Both the position numbers and the translations under genes were made by a program. Of a stretch of 44,539 nucleotides of DNA, positions 8,083 through 15,439 are shown piece after piece. The DNA lies in contig JAJFTT010000034.1 in the NCBI GenBank assembly GCA_021372785.1, positions 1 through 44,539 on the forward strand, given 5' to 3'. The notes below the pieces were generated by a model. The model had not been told where the DNA came from. It did no database searches and saw nothing but the letters and a program-made list of their open reading frames with translations. Within the stretch, counting starts at the first letter, position 1. Each line of letters begins with the position of its first letter. This DNA comes from Negativicutes bacterium. GTDB taxonomy: Bacteria > Bacillota > JAAYKD01.

Positions 8083-9027
8083 TTAATTTCCTTTGACTTT
8101 GTTGGGTTTCTCGCTGCCGGTTCCTTCGGGTTTGTTCTCCGTTCCGGAGCCTGTCGTTCCCTCTTTGATCGGAAGCGAACCGGCGGTAACTTTACCGTTG
8201 CCGACTCCTTCTGGTTTGTTTTCTGCTCCTAAGGTTGCTTCTTCCGCCGGATCAGCAGCGGTGTTGTTTTCGGTTTGTTCCGCCGCCTGCTTGCGTTCGA
8301 GTTCTTTGTTTTGATTGGTCTGCGCCATGATTTCTTTCACCGGTTTTGTTAACCATTCGGTTTGGTCAATCGTGGCCGGTTCTTCTGCACTGGCGATTAA
8401 TTTTTCTACCAGATTCAATTTGCCGGGTGTGACGCCTAGCTCTTTTGCTTCGGTGACACGTTCCAGACCGACGGCTTCGGCATTGGCAACTCTTTCAACG
8501 TTGTGCTTTTCGCAGACGGTATTGGCTGCCGTTTCCAGATCCGCAGCCAATTCAGCCGCTTTTTCCTGGTTCTTGGCTGCGGTGGCAATCACAATACCGT
8601 TGCCGCTGCCATTCAAATAACCGGCTTGGGCGATTTCGTTGACGGTGAGCGTAACGGCTTCTTCGATATTTTTGTTCTTGAGGTGAGCAAGCGCATCTTC
8701 TGATAAAATCTCATTGCCTTCGCCATTGACGCCTTTGGCGGAAAGCACTCTGTCAAAGCGGTTGACTGAAAATTCAATCGCCGGATTGACGTCCAAACTG
8801 ACATAAGCCGTTGGGGTGTAATAAGCATAGGCGCTGCCCCCCAGGAATACCATCATGCATGCTGCCACGAAAGCAGTAATTTTGCTGAAACTCATATTGT
8901 TTCTCATCTTCATTTCTACCTCCTGCCCGATTGTATAGTTCCGGTTTTTCACGCGAACGATGCATCCGTCGTCAGAAAGCAGGGCTGCCTTGTCTTTGCG
9001 TATTTCTACGATGATCGCTTTCATCAT
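8083..9027 (-). CDS. rsgI: RsgI-type anti-sigma factor
   Basis: A 314-residue membrane anti-sigma factor for SigI. Residues 1-40 form the cytoplasmic sigma-binding RsgI N-terminal domain (VEIRKDKAALLSDDG). A transmembrane helix follows near 52-72, then the extracellular family signature YVSLDVNPAIEFSVNRFDRV, where RsgI proteins undergo cleavage. The last 80 residues are Gly/Asn/Lys/Glu-rich low complexity with two copies of ENKPEG. The ATG pair at 9027/9024 follows GGGAG, and the start lies one base after the sigI stop codon, so the two are coupled. Unlike clostridial RsgI proteins that end in carbohydrate-binding modules, this one has no recognisable sensory domain. Confidence 0.88.
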   Translation of the reverse strand: MMKAIIVEIRKDKAALLSDDGCIVRVKNRNYTIGQEVEMKMRNNMSFSKITAFVAACMMVFLGGSAYAYYTPTAYVSLDVNPAIEFSVNRFDRVLSAKGVNGEGNEILSEDALAHLKNKNIEEAVTLTVNEIAQAGYLNGSGNGIVIATAAKNQEKAAELAADLETAANTVCEKHNVERVANAEAVGLERVTEAKELGVTPGKLNLVEKLIASAEEPATIDQTEWLTKPVKEIMAQTNQNKELERKQAAEQTENNTAADPAEEATLGAENKPEGVGNGKVTAGSLPIKEGTTGSGTENKPEGTGSEKPNKVKGN

Positions 9028-9028
9028 T

Positions 9029-9742
9029 TCACTCTCCCTTTCGTATGAAGGATACATATTCCGCCAAACAGGGATACTCACCGGAAAGGAGTTCCACTGC
9101 CGCTATAATATAATTACGATGATGTTCCAATAATTTTAGGGGTAGACCCGTAAAAATGTGGATTTTTTTTTGCGGCAGCATTTTTTTAGCATAGAGCTCA
9201 TCCCGCAGGGCAGGATGAACCAGGATACAGCGCACCGCCTGGCGGCAGGCGGTTTTGGTTTTGCCTGATTTCGGCGAGCATTCCGTCAAATCGTAGAAGG
9301 AAAAACCAAATTTTGCAAATTCGGCAGCGGCGGCTGCAATTTCATCTTTGACAGCCTGATCCTGGCTTGCCGCCAGCTTGCTTACCACTTTGCTCCGGTC
9401 GCGGTAGTCGCCTGTCTCCTCGCCTGCTTTTGTTCCGTAGAGGAGGGGATCCATGGCTTCTTCCTGATTGTGCTTCTCCTCCGCCCGATGGTAATCGATC
9501 AGGCGCCAGCGAATGCAGGTTTCGGCATAGTTTAAAAAGCTGCCTTTGCTGAAGTCATAAGTATTGACCGCATCGGAGAAAGCAATGATGGCAATCGACC
9601 ATTCATCGTCCGAGGTCGTAATGAAGCGTTTGCTGGCACGAAAGGCGCAGCCTAAGATAAACCATTTTTGACTGATGATGAAATCGGAGAGGACATCGTC
9701 GTCTTTCGCCGCTTGCAGGGCTGTCTCATCGATCTCTCTCAT
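9029..9742 (-). CDS. sigI: RNA polymerase sigma factor SigI
   Basis: A 237-residue SigI-family alternative sigma factor. The region-2 signature is visible (DEWSIAIIAFSDAVNTYDFSK and the -10 recognition part FLNYAETCIRWRLIDYHR). The C-terminal part is the SigI-specific DNA-binding region with CRQAVRCIL. ATG 9742 follows AAAGGAGAGG. It is the first gene of a two-gene leftward operon with its anti-sigma factor rsgI. In Bacillus SigI responds to heat and envelope stress, and in cellulolytic Clostridia to polysaccharides; which applies here cannot be told. Confidence 0.9.
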   Translation of the reverse strand: MREIDETALQAAKDDDVLSDFIISQKWFILGCAFRASKRFITTSDDEWSIAIIAFSDAVNTYDFSKGSFLNYAETCIRWRLIDYHRAEEKHNQEEAMDPLLYGTKAGEETGDYRDRSKVVSKLAASQDQAVKDEIAAAAAEFAKFGFSFYDLTECSPKSGKTKTACRQAVRCILVHPALRDELYAKKMLPQKKIHIFTGLPLKLLEHHRNYIIAAVELLSGEYPCLAEYVSFIRKGE

Positions 9743-9778
9743 AGCGTCCTCTCCTTTCGATTTTTTCCGATCGTTTCA

Positions 9779-9808
9779 ATTCTACCGCGGAAAGGACAGG
9801 ATTGTCAA
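9779..9808 (-). promoter_or_regulatory. Sigma-A promoter for sigI-rsgI
   Basis: Minus-strand TTGACA (9803-9808) and TAGAAT (9779-9784) with an 18-bp spacer, about 40 bp upstream of the sigI ATG. Confidence 0.65.
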
Positions 9809-9918
9809 TTCCTGCAAAAATCCTCCGCCCAAACGCTTGCTCAATTCGAATCAGCTCTGCGGCAATCGGTAACCTTGTAAAGAATTGTTATTAAATGTCA
9901 GTGATATTGTAAAGCCTC

Positions 9919-9947
9919 TTGACTGGCGCCAGAAAATGAGGTAAATT
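9919..9947 (+). promoter_or_regulatory. Probable promoter for the SCIFF precursor gene
   Basis: TTGACT (9919-9924) and TAAATT (9942-9947), 17-bp spacer, about 35 bp before the scfA start. The -10 matches at four of six positions. Confidence 0.55.
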
Positions 9948-9983
9948 AAACAGGATAAGTTTTTTAAAACGGAGGCAATTTAG

Positions 9984-10130
9984 ATGAAAAGAATTCAAAC
10001 TTTGGATACCCGCGATTTGACTGCCAGTGCCAAAGACGGCGGCTGCGGCGAATGCCAAACGTCCTGCCAGTCTGCCTGCAAGACTTCCTGCGGTATCGCC
10101 AATCAGCCATGTGAGAATAAAGACAAATAA
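9984..10130 (+). CDS. scfA: SCIFF ranthipeptide precursor
   Basis: A 48-residue peptide too short for usual gene calling. It matches the SCIFF family (six cysteines in forty-five residues), whose members are modified by a radical SAM enzyme that installs thioether bridges from Cys to non-alpha carbons. The cysteines are at residues 21, 24, 28, 32, 36 and 43. The leader carries the conserved TLDTRDL and SAKDGGCGECQTSC pattern. ATG 9984 has GGAGG 8 nt upstream (9971-9975). The gene is followed by a strong hairpin and then its maturase, the standard SCIFF arrangement. The cellular role of SCIFF peptides is largely unresolved. Confidence 0.97.
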   Translation: MKRIQTLDTRDLTASAKDGGCGECQTSCQSACKTSCGIANQPCENKDK

Positions 10131-10138
10131 GTTCAACT

Positions 10139-10187
10139 AAAAAATTGCCGCCTGTTTGCACGAGCGTGCGGGCAAGCGGTATTTTTT
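10139..10187 (+). terminator. Intercistronic hairpin between SCIFF precursor and maturase
   Basis: Arms at 10148-10161 and 10166-10179 pair at 13 of 14 positions (three G-U) around a 4-nt loop, followed by T6 at 10182-10187. It is an intrinsic terminator or attenuator in the middle of the operon, which would yield more precursor mRNA than maturase mRNA. Confidence 0.85.
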
Positions 10188-10213
10188 ATCTTATGAGGAA
10201 GGAAACTCATGTT

Positions 10214-11584
10214 ATGATCCATCAGTATCAATTGAACGGCTATTCCATCGTGCTGGATGTTTACAGCGGATCGGTGCATGTCGTTGATGAAGTTGCTTAT
10301 GAGATGATCCGTCTCTACGAGAAGACGGAAAAAGAACAAATCATCGCTCAGATGCAGCAAAAATACGGCGCCCAGGTCAGCGAGCAGGACCTGCGGCAGT
10401 GTTATGAAGATCTCGAAGCGCTGAAAGCGGCGGGGAAACTGTTCAGCGAAGATGTCTATGCCGAGAAAGCGCTCGATTTAAAGAAACGCAGCACGGTGAT
10501 CAAGGCGCTTTGTCTGCATGTGGCTCATACTTGTAATCTGAATTGCCAATATTGTTTTGCCAGTCAGGGCAAGTATCAGGGCGAACGCGCCCTGATGAGC
10601 CTGGAAGTCGGTAAACAGGCTCTCGATTTTTTGATCGCTCATTCGGGAACGCGCGGCAATTTGGAAGTGGATTTCTTTGGCGGCGAACCGCTGATGAATT
10701 GGCAGGTTGTCAAACAGCTGGTGGCCTACGGACGCAGCCGGGAGCAGGTCTGTCATAAAAAATTCCGCTTCACTCTGACCACCAACGGCATGCTGCTCGA
10801 CGACGAAGTGATTGATTTCTGCAATCGCGAAATGTACAATGTGGTTCTCAGTCTGGATGGCAGAAAAGAAGTACACGACTCTTTGCGTAAGAATTATGCC
10901 GGTGAGGGCAGCTACGAGACGATTGTACCGAAATTCCAACGTCTGGTAGAAAAACGCGGTCAGCAAGGTTATTATATCCGGGGGACCTTTACTCATCACA
11001 ATATCGATTTCAGCAATGATTTGCTGCACATGGCGGACTTAGGCTTTACCCAGCTCAGCATGGAACCGGTCGTCTGTGCGCCAAACGATCCTTTTGCCCT
11101 GACCGAAGCAGATCTGCCGGTGCTTTTTGAACAATATGAAATCCTGGCCAAGACAATGATCCGGCGCAAAAAAGAAGGCAAGGCCATTACCTTCTACCAT
11201 TATATGCTCGATCTGCGCAATGGTCCCTGTATTTACAAACGGATTTCCGGCTGCGGCGCCGGGACGGAATATCTGGCCGTCACACCCTGGGGAGAACTCT
11301 TTCCCTGCCATCAATTTGTGGGTGACCCCAAATTCAGTCTGGGCAATCTTCGGGACGGGGTTACCAATTTGGAATTACAGGCTGAATTTAAACTATGTAA
11401 TGTCTATGCTCACCCGGAATGCAGCGACTGCTGGGCCAGACTCTATTGTTCCGGCGGCTGTGCCGCCAATGCCTGCCATGCTACGGGCAGTATCACCGGC
11501 ATTTATGCCTACGGTTGTGAACTGTTCCGCAAGCGTATCGAATGCGCCATCATGATCAAAGCGGCGGAAGCGAACCTGGAATAA
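10214..11584 (+). CDS. scfB: SCIFF radical SAM maturase
   Basis: A 456-residue radical SAM/SPASM protein that forms thioether cross-links in the adjacent SCIFF peptide. The N-terminal about 95 residues are the peptide-binding RRE-like region beginning MIHQYQLNGYSIVLD. The radical SAM [4Fe-4S] motif is C107, C111 and C114 (CNLNCQYC). The C-terminal SPASM domain carries CGAGTEYLAV, LFPCHQFVG, CSDCW and CSGGCAANACH for auxiliary clusters. ATG 10214 gives the family N-terminus; upstream in-frame starts would run into the intercistronic hairpin. It follows scfA by 83 nt and ends in its own terminator. Confidence 0.96.
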   Translation: MIHQYQLNGYSIVLDVYSGSVHVVDEVAYEMIRLYEKTEKEQIIAQMQQKYGAQVSEQDLRQCYEDLEALKAAGKLFSEDVYAEKALDLKKRSTVIKALCLHVAHTCNLNCQYCFASQGKYQGERALMSLEVGKQALDFLIAHSGTRGNLEVDFFGGEPLMNWQVVKQLVAYGRSREQVCHKKFRFTLTTNGMLLDDEVIDFCNREMYNVVLSLDGRKEVHDSLRKNYAGEGSYETIVPKFQRLVEKRGQQGYYIRGTFTHHNIDFSNDLLHMADLGFTQLSMEPVVCAPNDPFALTEADLPVLFEQYEILAKTMIRRKKEGKAITFYHYMLDLRNGPCIYKRISGCGAGTEYLAVTPWGELFPCHQFVGDPKFSLGNLRDGVTNLELQAEFKLCNVYAHPECSDCWARLYCSGGCAANACHATGSITGIYAYGCELFRKRIECAIMIKAAEANLE

Positions 11585-11586
11585 AA

Positions 11587-11628
11587 CAAAAGAGTGTACG
11601 TTTTTTTGAAAACGCGCACTCTTTTTTT
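11587..11628. terminator. Terminator after the SCIFF maturase
   Basis: AGAGTGTACGTTTT pairs with AAAACGCGCACTCT (one mismatch, one G-U) and is followed by T7. It is convergent with the leftward M20 gene and could serve both. Confidence 0.88.
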
Positions 11629-11630
11629 GG

Positions 11631-12743
11631 CTATTTCGCTAAGCCGAGGAAGAGCGTAACGGCAATTTCCAGCAGTTCATCCCGGAAATCATAGGCAAAG
11701 GTGTGCAGCGGGGGATAATCTTCCCCATTGCCCAAATAGCAGATAGCTCCTTTGGTCAGCTTCGTATAGTAACCAAAATCTTCCGAACCCCGCTGCGCTT
11801 GGCTTAATTCTCTGAGTTGCAGTCCGTTTTTCTTGGCAGCGCTGCGAATCTTATCCACGCTTTCTTTGTGGTTAAAGGTTTCCGGAAAAATATCCTGGTA
11901 GGAGATGCTAACGGCTAAGCCGTCCCGCAGTGCCAGCACGGCGGCAAGCTCCTCCAGCTTTTGCTGCAGACGCGCCAGTTCGGTTTCCCGTTCCGCCCGA
12001 AGGGTCAGACGCAAATCTCCGAGGCTCGCGGAGATGCCAAAGGCTTTTTCGCCAAGCTCAACCTGAATGACGGTGCATAAGACTAAGCCCCGCTGCTGAT
12101 CCGGAGCGATCAGGCCGGGGATCGCCAGGATGATTTCTGCGATGGCGGCCGCCGGATTGCGGCCCGCTTCCGGCTGGCTGGCATGGGAGAGAACCCCCTG
12201 CAGATGAATGGTCATGCCTCGCGAAGCGCAGTGCGCCGTGTTGTCAATCACATTTACCGAACCAAAAGGCATGCCGCTCATATTGTGGAAAGCGAAAATC
12301 TCCTCGATTTTATGCTCGCGAATCAGGGCGGAACAGGGTTCGCCGCCGGCTCCGATTTCCTCGGCCGGCTGAAAAAGCAAGAAGATATTTTGTTCGGCTC
12401 CCTGTTGGTCAATTTCCAAGGCAAAACCGGCCAGCGCTGCCGCATGCCCATCATGGCCGCACTTATGAGCTGTGCCGGGACAGCGGGAAGCATAGGGTAA
12501 ATCAATTCCTTCCGGCATCGGCAGGGCATCAAAATCAGCCCGAAAGGCGATATTTCTCCTGTCCGGTCCGGCGTGATAAACCGCATAAAACCAGAAGCCT
12601 CTGTCGACGATCTCTAATTTTGTATTTTGCCGCAAAAAATCGATCAAATGCTGCTTTGTCCAGCTTTCTTGTAAAGATACTTCGGGATGTTGGTGCAGCT
12701 CGTGCCGTAATTGTATCACGCGCTGCAGATTTTCTGGTTTCAT
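11631..12743 (-). CDS. M20-family amidohydrolase (N-acyl-L-amino acid/IAA-amino acid hydrolase type)
   Basis: A 370-residue zinc-dependent M20D amidohydrolase. Visible motifs are RHELHQHPEVSLQE at the N-terminus, FRADFDALPMPE near 73, the metal-binding CGHDGHAAAL near 100 and FQPAEEIGAGG near 130. The predicted reaction is hydrolysis of N-acyl amino acids or amino-acid conjugates in the cytoplasm. ATG 12743 follows GGAGGGTGA; the frame is open to 12791 without a better site. It is transcribed alone from a good promoter. Together with the D-amino-acid deacylase at 6476 it suggests salvage of acylated amino acids, though the two are not linked in one operon. Confidence 0.88.
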   Translation of the reverse strand: MKPENLQRVIQLRHELHQHPEVSLQESWTKQHLIDFLRQNTKLEIVDRGFWFYAVYHAGPDRRNIAFRADFDALPMPEGIDLPYASRCPGTAHKCGHDGHAAALAGFALEIDQQGAEQNIFLLFQPAEEIGAGGEPCSALIREHKIEEIFAFHNMSGMPFGSVNVIDNTAHCASRGMTIHLQGVLSHASQPEAGRNPAAAIAEIILAIPGLIAPDQQRGLVLCTVIQVELGEKAFGISASLGDLRLTLRAERETELARLQQKLEELAAVLALRDGLAVSISYQDIFPETFNHKESVDKIRSAAKKNGLQLRELSQAQRGSEDFGYYTKLTKGAICYLGNGEDYPPLHTFAYDFRDELLEIAVTLFLGLAK

Positions 12744-12799
12744 TCGCTTCACCCTCCCCGTCATGCAGGCTTTCCCCATAAGGTTTATCAATCCATTGT

Positions 12800-12828
12800 A
12801 CTCTACACAAAAGTAAGGTTGCAGTCAA
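12800..12828 (-). promoter_or_regulatory. Sigma-A promoter for the M20 amidohydrolase
   Basis: Minus-strand TTGACT (12823-12828) and TAGAGT (12800-12805), 17-bp spacer. Confidence 0.65.
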
Positions 12829-12894
12829 GTTTTTTTTTCGCTGCGGCCGAGAAAAAACGCAGAATGATCGCATAACAGCTGAATTTCCTTACCC

Positions 12895-12923
12895 TTGACA
12901 AGAAACACAAACAAGATTATAAT
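12895..12923 (+). promoter_or_regulatory. Perfect consensus sigma-A promoter
   Basis: TTGACA (12895-12900), 17 bp, TATAAT (12918-12923), driving the DUF2087 regulator gene at 12962. Confidence 0.93.
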
Positions 12924-12924
12924 A

Positions 12925-12945
12925 TGTTTATAATATTAGTAAACA
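12925..12945. promoter_or_regulatory. Inverted repeat at the transcription start, candidate operator
   Basis: TGTTTA and TAAACA flank 9 bp immediately downstream of the -10 at 12918-12923, where a repressor would block initiation. The gene it precedes encodes an HTH protein, so autoregulation is a reasonable inference. Confidence 0.45.
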
Positions 12946-12961
12946 ATAGGAGGGTGAAACC

Positions 12962-13723
12962 TTGACGGACCTGGAAAGCTTATCCATGCAGGAAATCGTG
13001 CAGGGCTATTTTTTTGACGCGGATCAAAAGGCTTATTTTTGCACAGACTGCGGCAGTTCTTTTGCCATAGGCGAGGTCTATTGCCTGGCGGAAAGGTATT
13101 TTCAAGCCGAACAGGCAGTGCAGATGCATCAGAAAACCAGGCATCAAAACAGGCTGGCGGAATTTTTAGAGTCAGACAGCAAATATTTGTCTCTGACCGA
13201 AAATCAAAGAATCTTGCTGCAGCAATTCGGCCAGGGCTATACGGACCATGAGGTGGCAAAGCAGCTGCAGGTGTCTCCCTCCACCGTACGGCATCAGCGC
13301 TTTGTCTTTCGCGAAAAAGCCAAGGCTGCCAAAATCTATCTGGCAGTCTGGCAAATGGTCTCAAATGAAATGAGCAAAGAAAAAAAGGGGGACGGCAGTC
13401 AGTTGCTGCCTGTTCATAAAGGAGCAACCATGGTTGACGAACGCTACGAGATCAGCGAAGCGGAAGCGAAAAAAATCATTCATGCCGCTTTCGCCAGTTT
13501 AGAGCCGCTGCAATTAAAAGTATTTCCGGTCAAGCAGAAAAAGAAACTGGTCATTCTGCGCCTGATTGCGCAACAGTTTGAAAAAAATAAGAAATATACC
13601 GAAAAAGAAGTGAACGGCATCCTGGCCGGCATTTATGCTGATTTTGTCAGCATCCGGCGCTATTTAATCGAATATGGTTTTATGGATCGGGTCAATGACG
13701 GCAGTGCTTATTGGCTGAAATAA
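12962..13723 (+). CDS. LuxR-type HTH regulator with DUF2087 domain
   Basis: A 253-residue putative transcriptional regulator. The N-terminus has a short possible metal site (CTDCG at about residues 23-27, then a further Cys). Residues about 77-115 form a LuxR/GerE-type helix-turn-helix (LTENQRILLQQF through EVAKQLQVSPSTVRHQ). The C-terminal region (about 180-250) resembles DUF2087, including YTEKEVNGILA, the conserved RRYLIEYGFMDR and a final SAYWLK. The TTG start at 12962 follows GGAGGGTGA. It has a perfect sigma-A promoter with an inverted repeat over the start site. Target genes are unknown; the membrane gene at 13887 is the nearest downstream candidate. Confidence 0.82.
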   Translation: MTDLESLSMQEIVQGYFFDADQKAYFCTDCGSSFAIGEVYCLAERYFQAEQAVQMHQKTRHQNRLAEFLESDSKYLSLTENQRILLQQFGQGYTDHEVAKQLQVSPSTVRHQRFVFREKAKAAKIYLAVWQMVSNEMSKEKKGDGSQLLPVHKGATMVDERYEISEAEAKKIIHAAFASLEPLQLKVFPVKQKKKLVILRLIAQQFEKNKKYTEKEVNGILAGIYADFVSIRRYLIEYGFMDRVNDGSAYWLK

Positions 13724-13886
13724 ACGTGGCTTTTTCAGTCGCTGCCCGGCTGCAAAACCGGGCCAGGGGTCTTGCCGCAGGCGGGAGAAAAGAAATTACC
13801 ATTATTTACCCAAGTAGAAAGGGTTTCCTGCCGACCATCCAGAATAGTTTTTTCAGGAATGGAACTCCGGGGGAGGCGGCGGGCGG

Positions 13887-14270
13887 ATGAAAAGCAGAAA
13901 GAAAGATAAAAAACTCATCTGGTTCGGCAGAGCATTTTGTATTTTCTATGCTCTGTTTTTGATGCTCTTTTCTCTGGACGTTTTTCAGCAAGGCGGCAAT
14001 TTACCGGCGCAATTGGGCGGGTTTTTAATTCATTCTGTACCTTCTTTGCTGCTGTTTGCAATCCTCTTTCTGACTTGGAATTCACCTCTGCGGACCGGTT
14101 TTCTCCTGTTGATTTACGGCTTGGGTTTCATGGCTTTCAGTATCCTCAGCCATCGGCAGTCTCAGTCGGAAACCGCTTATTTGCTGACACGGCTGCTTGT
14201 GTTCCTGCCGGCTCTCCTGATCGGTGTCGTTTTTATCTATGCGGTGTGGCACAAGACACGAGTGAATTAA
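13887..14270 (+). CDS. Small four-helix membrane protein of unknown function
   Basis: A 127-residue membrane protein. A basic N-terminus (MKSRKKDKK) is followed by about four hydrophobic helices (around 12-28, 45-62, 68-86 and 100-120). I do not recognise the family. ATG 13887 follows GGGGGAGGCGG. It lies 163 bp after the DUF2087 regulator with no terminator in between, so the two may be co-transcribed. It is followed by an intrinsic terminator. The intergenic stretch in front holds hairpins but no riboswitch I can name. Confidence 0.7.
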   Translation: MKSRKKDKKLIWFGRAFCIFYALFLMLFSLDVFQQGGNLPAQLGGFLIHSVPSLLLFAILFLTWNSPLRTGFLLLIYGLGFMAFSILSHRQSQSETAYLLTRLLVFLPALLIGVVFIYAVWHKTRVN

Positions 14271-14318
14271 CCGATTGGCAAAGAGGTGAAATCCCGAATT
14301 TCAACAAGCATACGAAGC

Positions 14319-14348
14319 GCTCGGCTCATGAAGAGGGCCGGGCTTTTT
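14319..14348 (+). terminator. Intrinsic terminator after the membrane protein
   Basis: GCTCGGCTC pairs with GGGCCGGGC (two G-U pairs) around a 7-nt loop, then T5. Confidence 0.8.
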
Positions 14349-14540
14349 CATAACAGGATCTTTTTCATAGCGGATTGAGCCGTGAGAAGCACCGTATTTT
14401 CTTTGGCATGATCATACGATCAATAGGATGAAAAATTTTTCTATCAATAAATAAAGGAGTTTTATCATACCGGCAAGAATTAGCAGAGAAAGCCGAGCAA
14501 AACGAACTTTGCCGGCGGATGAAACAATAGGAGAAATGAA

Positions 14541-14837
14541 ATGAATATTTTTACGAAGGCGATCGTTTCGAATTCTGAGATGATCAAGAATTATAAGACC
14601 TGCAGAGAGAAAGCGGAAGAATTAGGAAAGATTTTCGTTTTAAAGAACAATCAACCCGATGCCGTCTTATTTTCCATTACGGAATACGAACGAATGTCTG
14701 ACTTTATCGAATATCTCGAAAGCCTGGAACCGGCCGAGTTTGCCGAAGTGATGGAGACCCTGCCGAAAAAAGGTGTTCGCATTAATTATTCCTTAAAACA
14801 TTTAAGAAGCGATATCGACGAAAAACAGCAAAGATAA
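14541..14837 (+). CDS. Phd/YefM-like antitoxin, orphan copy 1
   Basis: A 98-residue protein resembling Phd/YefM antitoxins: an N-terminal DNA-binding beta-alpha segment (IVSNSEMIKN, then GKIFVLKNNQPDAVLFSITEYERM) and an acidic C-terminal helix. Such antitoxins normally precede a RelE/Doc/VapC-type toxin gene. No toxin follows here; instead there is a tandem duplication, a terminator and a paralogue. ATG 14541 has AGGAGA about 8 nt upstream. The likely role is a stand-alone repressor or an addiction remnant. The family call is moderately sure; absence of a toxin is seen directly. Confidence 0.75.
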   Translation: MNIFTKAIVSNSEMIKNYKTCREKAEELGKIFVLKNNQPDAVLFSITEYERMSDFIEYLESLEPAEFAEVMETLPKKGVRINYSLKHLRSDIDEKQQR

Positions 14838-14868
14838 GGTTCGCGCAAAAGATAAGGTTCGCGCAAAA
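14833..14868. repeat. 18-bp tandem duplication across a stop codon
   Basis: GATAAGGTTCGCGCAAAA occurs twice back to back. The first copy contains the TAA stop of the antitoxin gene, and the second abuts the terminator hairpin. Confidence 0.97.
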
Positions 14869-14903
14869 AGCGGCAACGTTTTTAGAAACGTTGCCGCTTT
14901 TTT
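14865..14903 (+). terminator. Intrinsic terminator after antitoxin copy 1
   Basis: AGCGGCAACGTTT pairs perfectly with AAACGTTGCCGCT around a 4-nt loop, followed by a T run. The A run on the other side makes it potentially bidirectional. Confidence 0.92.
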
Positions 14904-15012
14904 ATATCGAAAATACAACCGCCGACACACGAAGAATACATCGATAAATAATGATAATAAAAAAACAAATAAAGTAACATATAAACAATATAATAATTAT
15001 TCTTAATATTAT

Positions 15013-15041
15013 TTGACAAAACATGCAAACCGTGTTAAGAT
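15013..15041 (+). promoter_or_regulatory. Sigma-A promoter for antitoxin copy 2 and possibly the surface-protein operon
   Basis: TTGACA (15013-15018), 17 bp, TAAGAT (15036-15041). The preceding 100 bp are very AT-rich, as in an UP-element. Confidence 0.8.
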
Positions 15042-15079
15042 GAAAGCAGATTCCGGTAATAAAGGTGGTGATTGTTAAA

Positions 15080-15367
15080 ATGAAGATCTTGACAGAAGCG
15101 ATTGTGTCGAACTCGGAAATGATCAAAAAATACAAAGACTGCAGAGCGAAAGCGGAGCGGCTGGGTAAGATATTTATTTTAAGAAACAATCAACCCGACG
15201 CAGTCCTCTTTTCCATTGCCGCCTACGAAAAGTTCTCGGTCCCAATTGAATATCTGGAAAAATTGCAGACGGCTGATTTTGAGAAATTTGTCGAATCCAT
15301 TCCGGACCAGGACTACACGAAAGTATATCCGTTTGCCATCACAAAAGTAGATTTCAATCAATTTTAG
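15080..15367 (+). CDS. Phd/YefM-like antitoxin, orphan copy 2
   Basis: A 95-residue paralogue of the protein at 14541. The N-terminal 55 residues are nearly the same (EAIVSNSEMIKK, then GKIFILRNNQPDAVLFSI), while the C-terminal toxin-binding half has diverged completely. ATG 15080 follows GGTGGTGAT at 8 nt; a GTG-type frame upstream at 15065 overlaps that site and is not used. No toxin gene follows. The next gene is the sortase-anchored surface protein 72 bp downstream with no terminator between them, so this protein could be the operon's repressor. Confidence 0.75.
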   Translation: MKILTEAIVSNSEMIKKYKDCRAKAERLGKIFILRNNQPDAVLFSIAAYEKFSVPIEYLEKLQTADFEKFVESIPDQDYTKVYPFAITKVDFNQF

Positions 15368-15439
15368 ATGTGCTGCCGCCGTTGGCGGCCACCAAAGCTT
15401 CCCACAAGGATTGCTGGTTTAGAAAGGCAGGGAATCGGA

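Noticed and set aside
13724-13886. Riboswitch before the small membrane protein
   Set aside because: Hairpins are possible, but no conserved core of any riboswitch class I know could be found.
14431-14532. Helix-like peptide frame before the first antitoxin
   Set aside because: The frame (RQELAEKAEQNELCRRMKQ at its end) has no start codon.
15368-15439. Riboswitch or terminator before the surface protein
   Set aside because: A GCCGCC/GGCGGC hairpin exists, but there is no T run and no recognisable aptamer.
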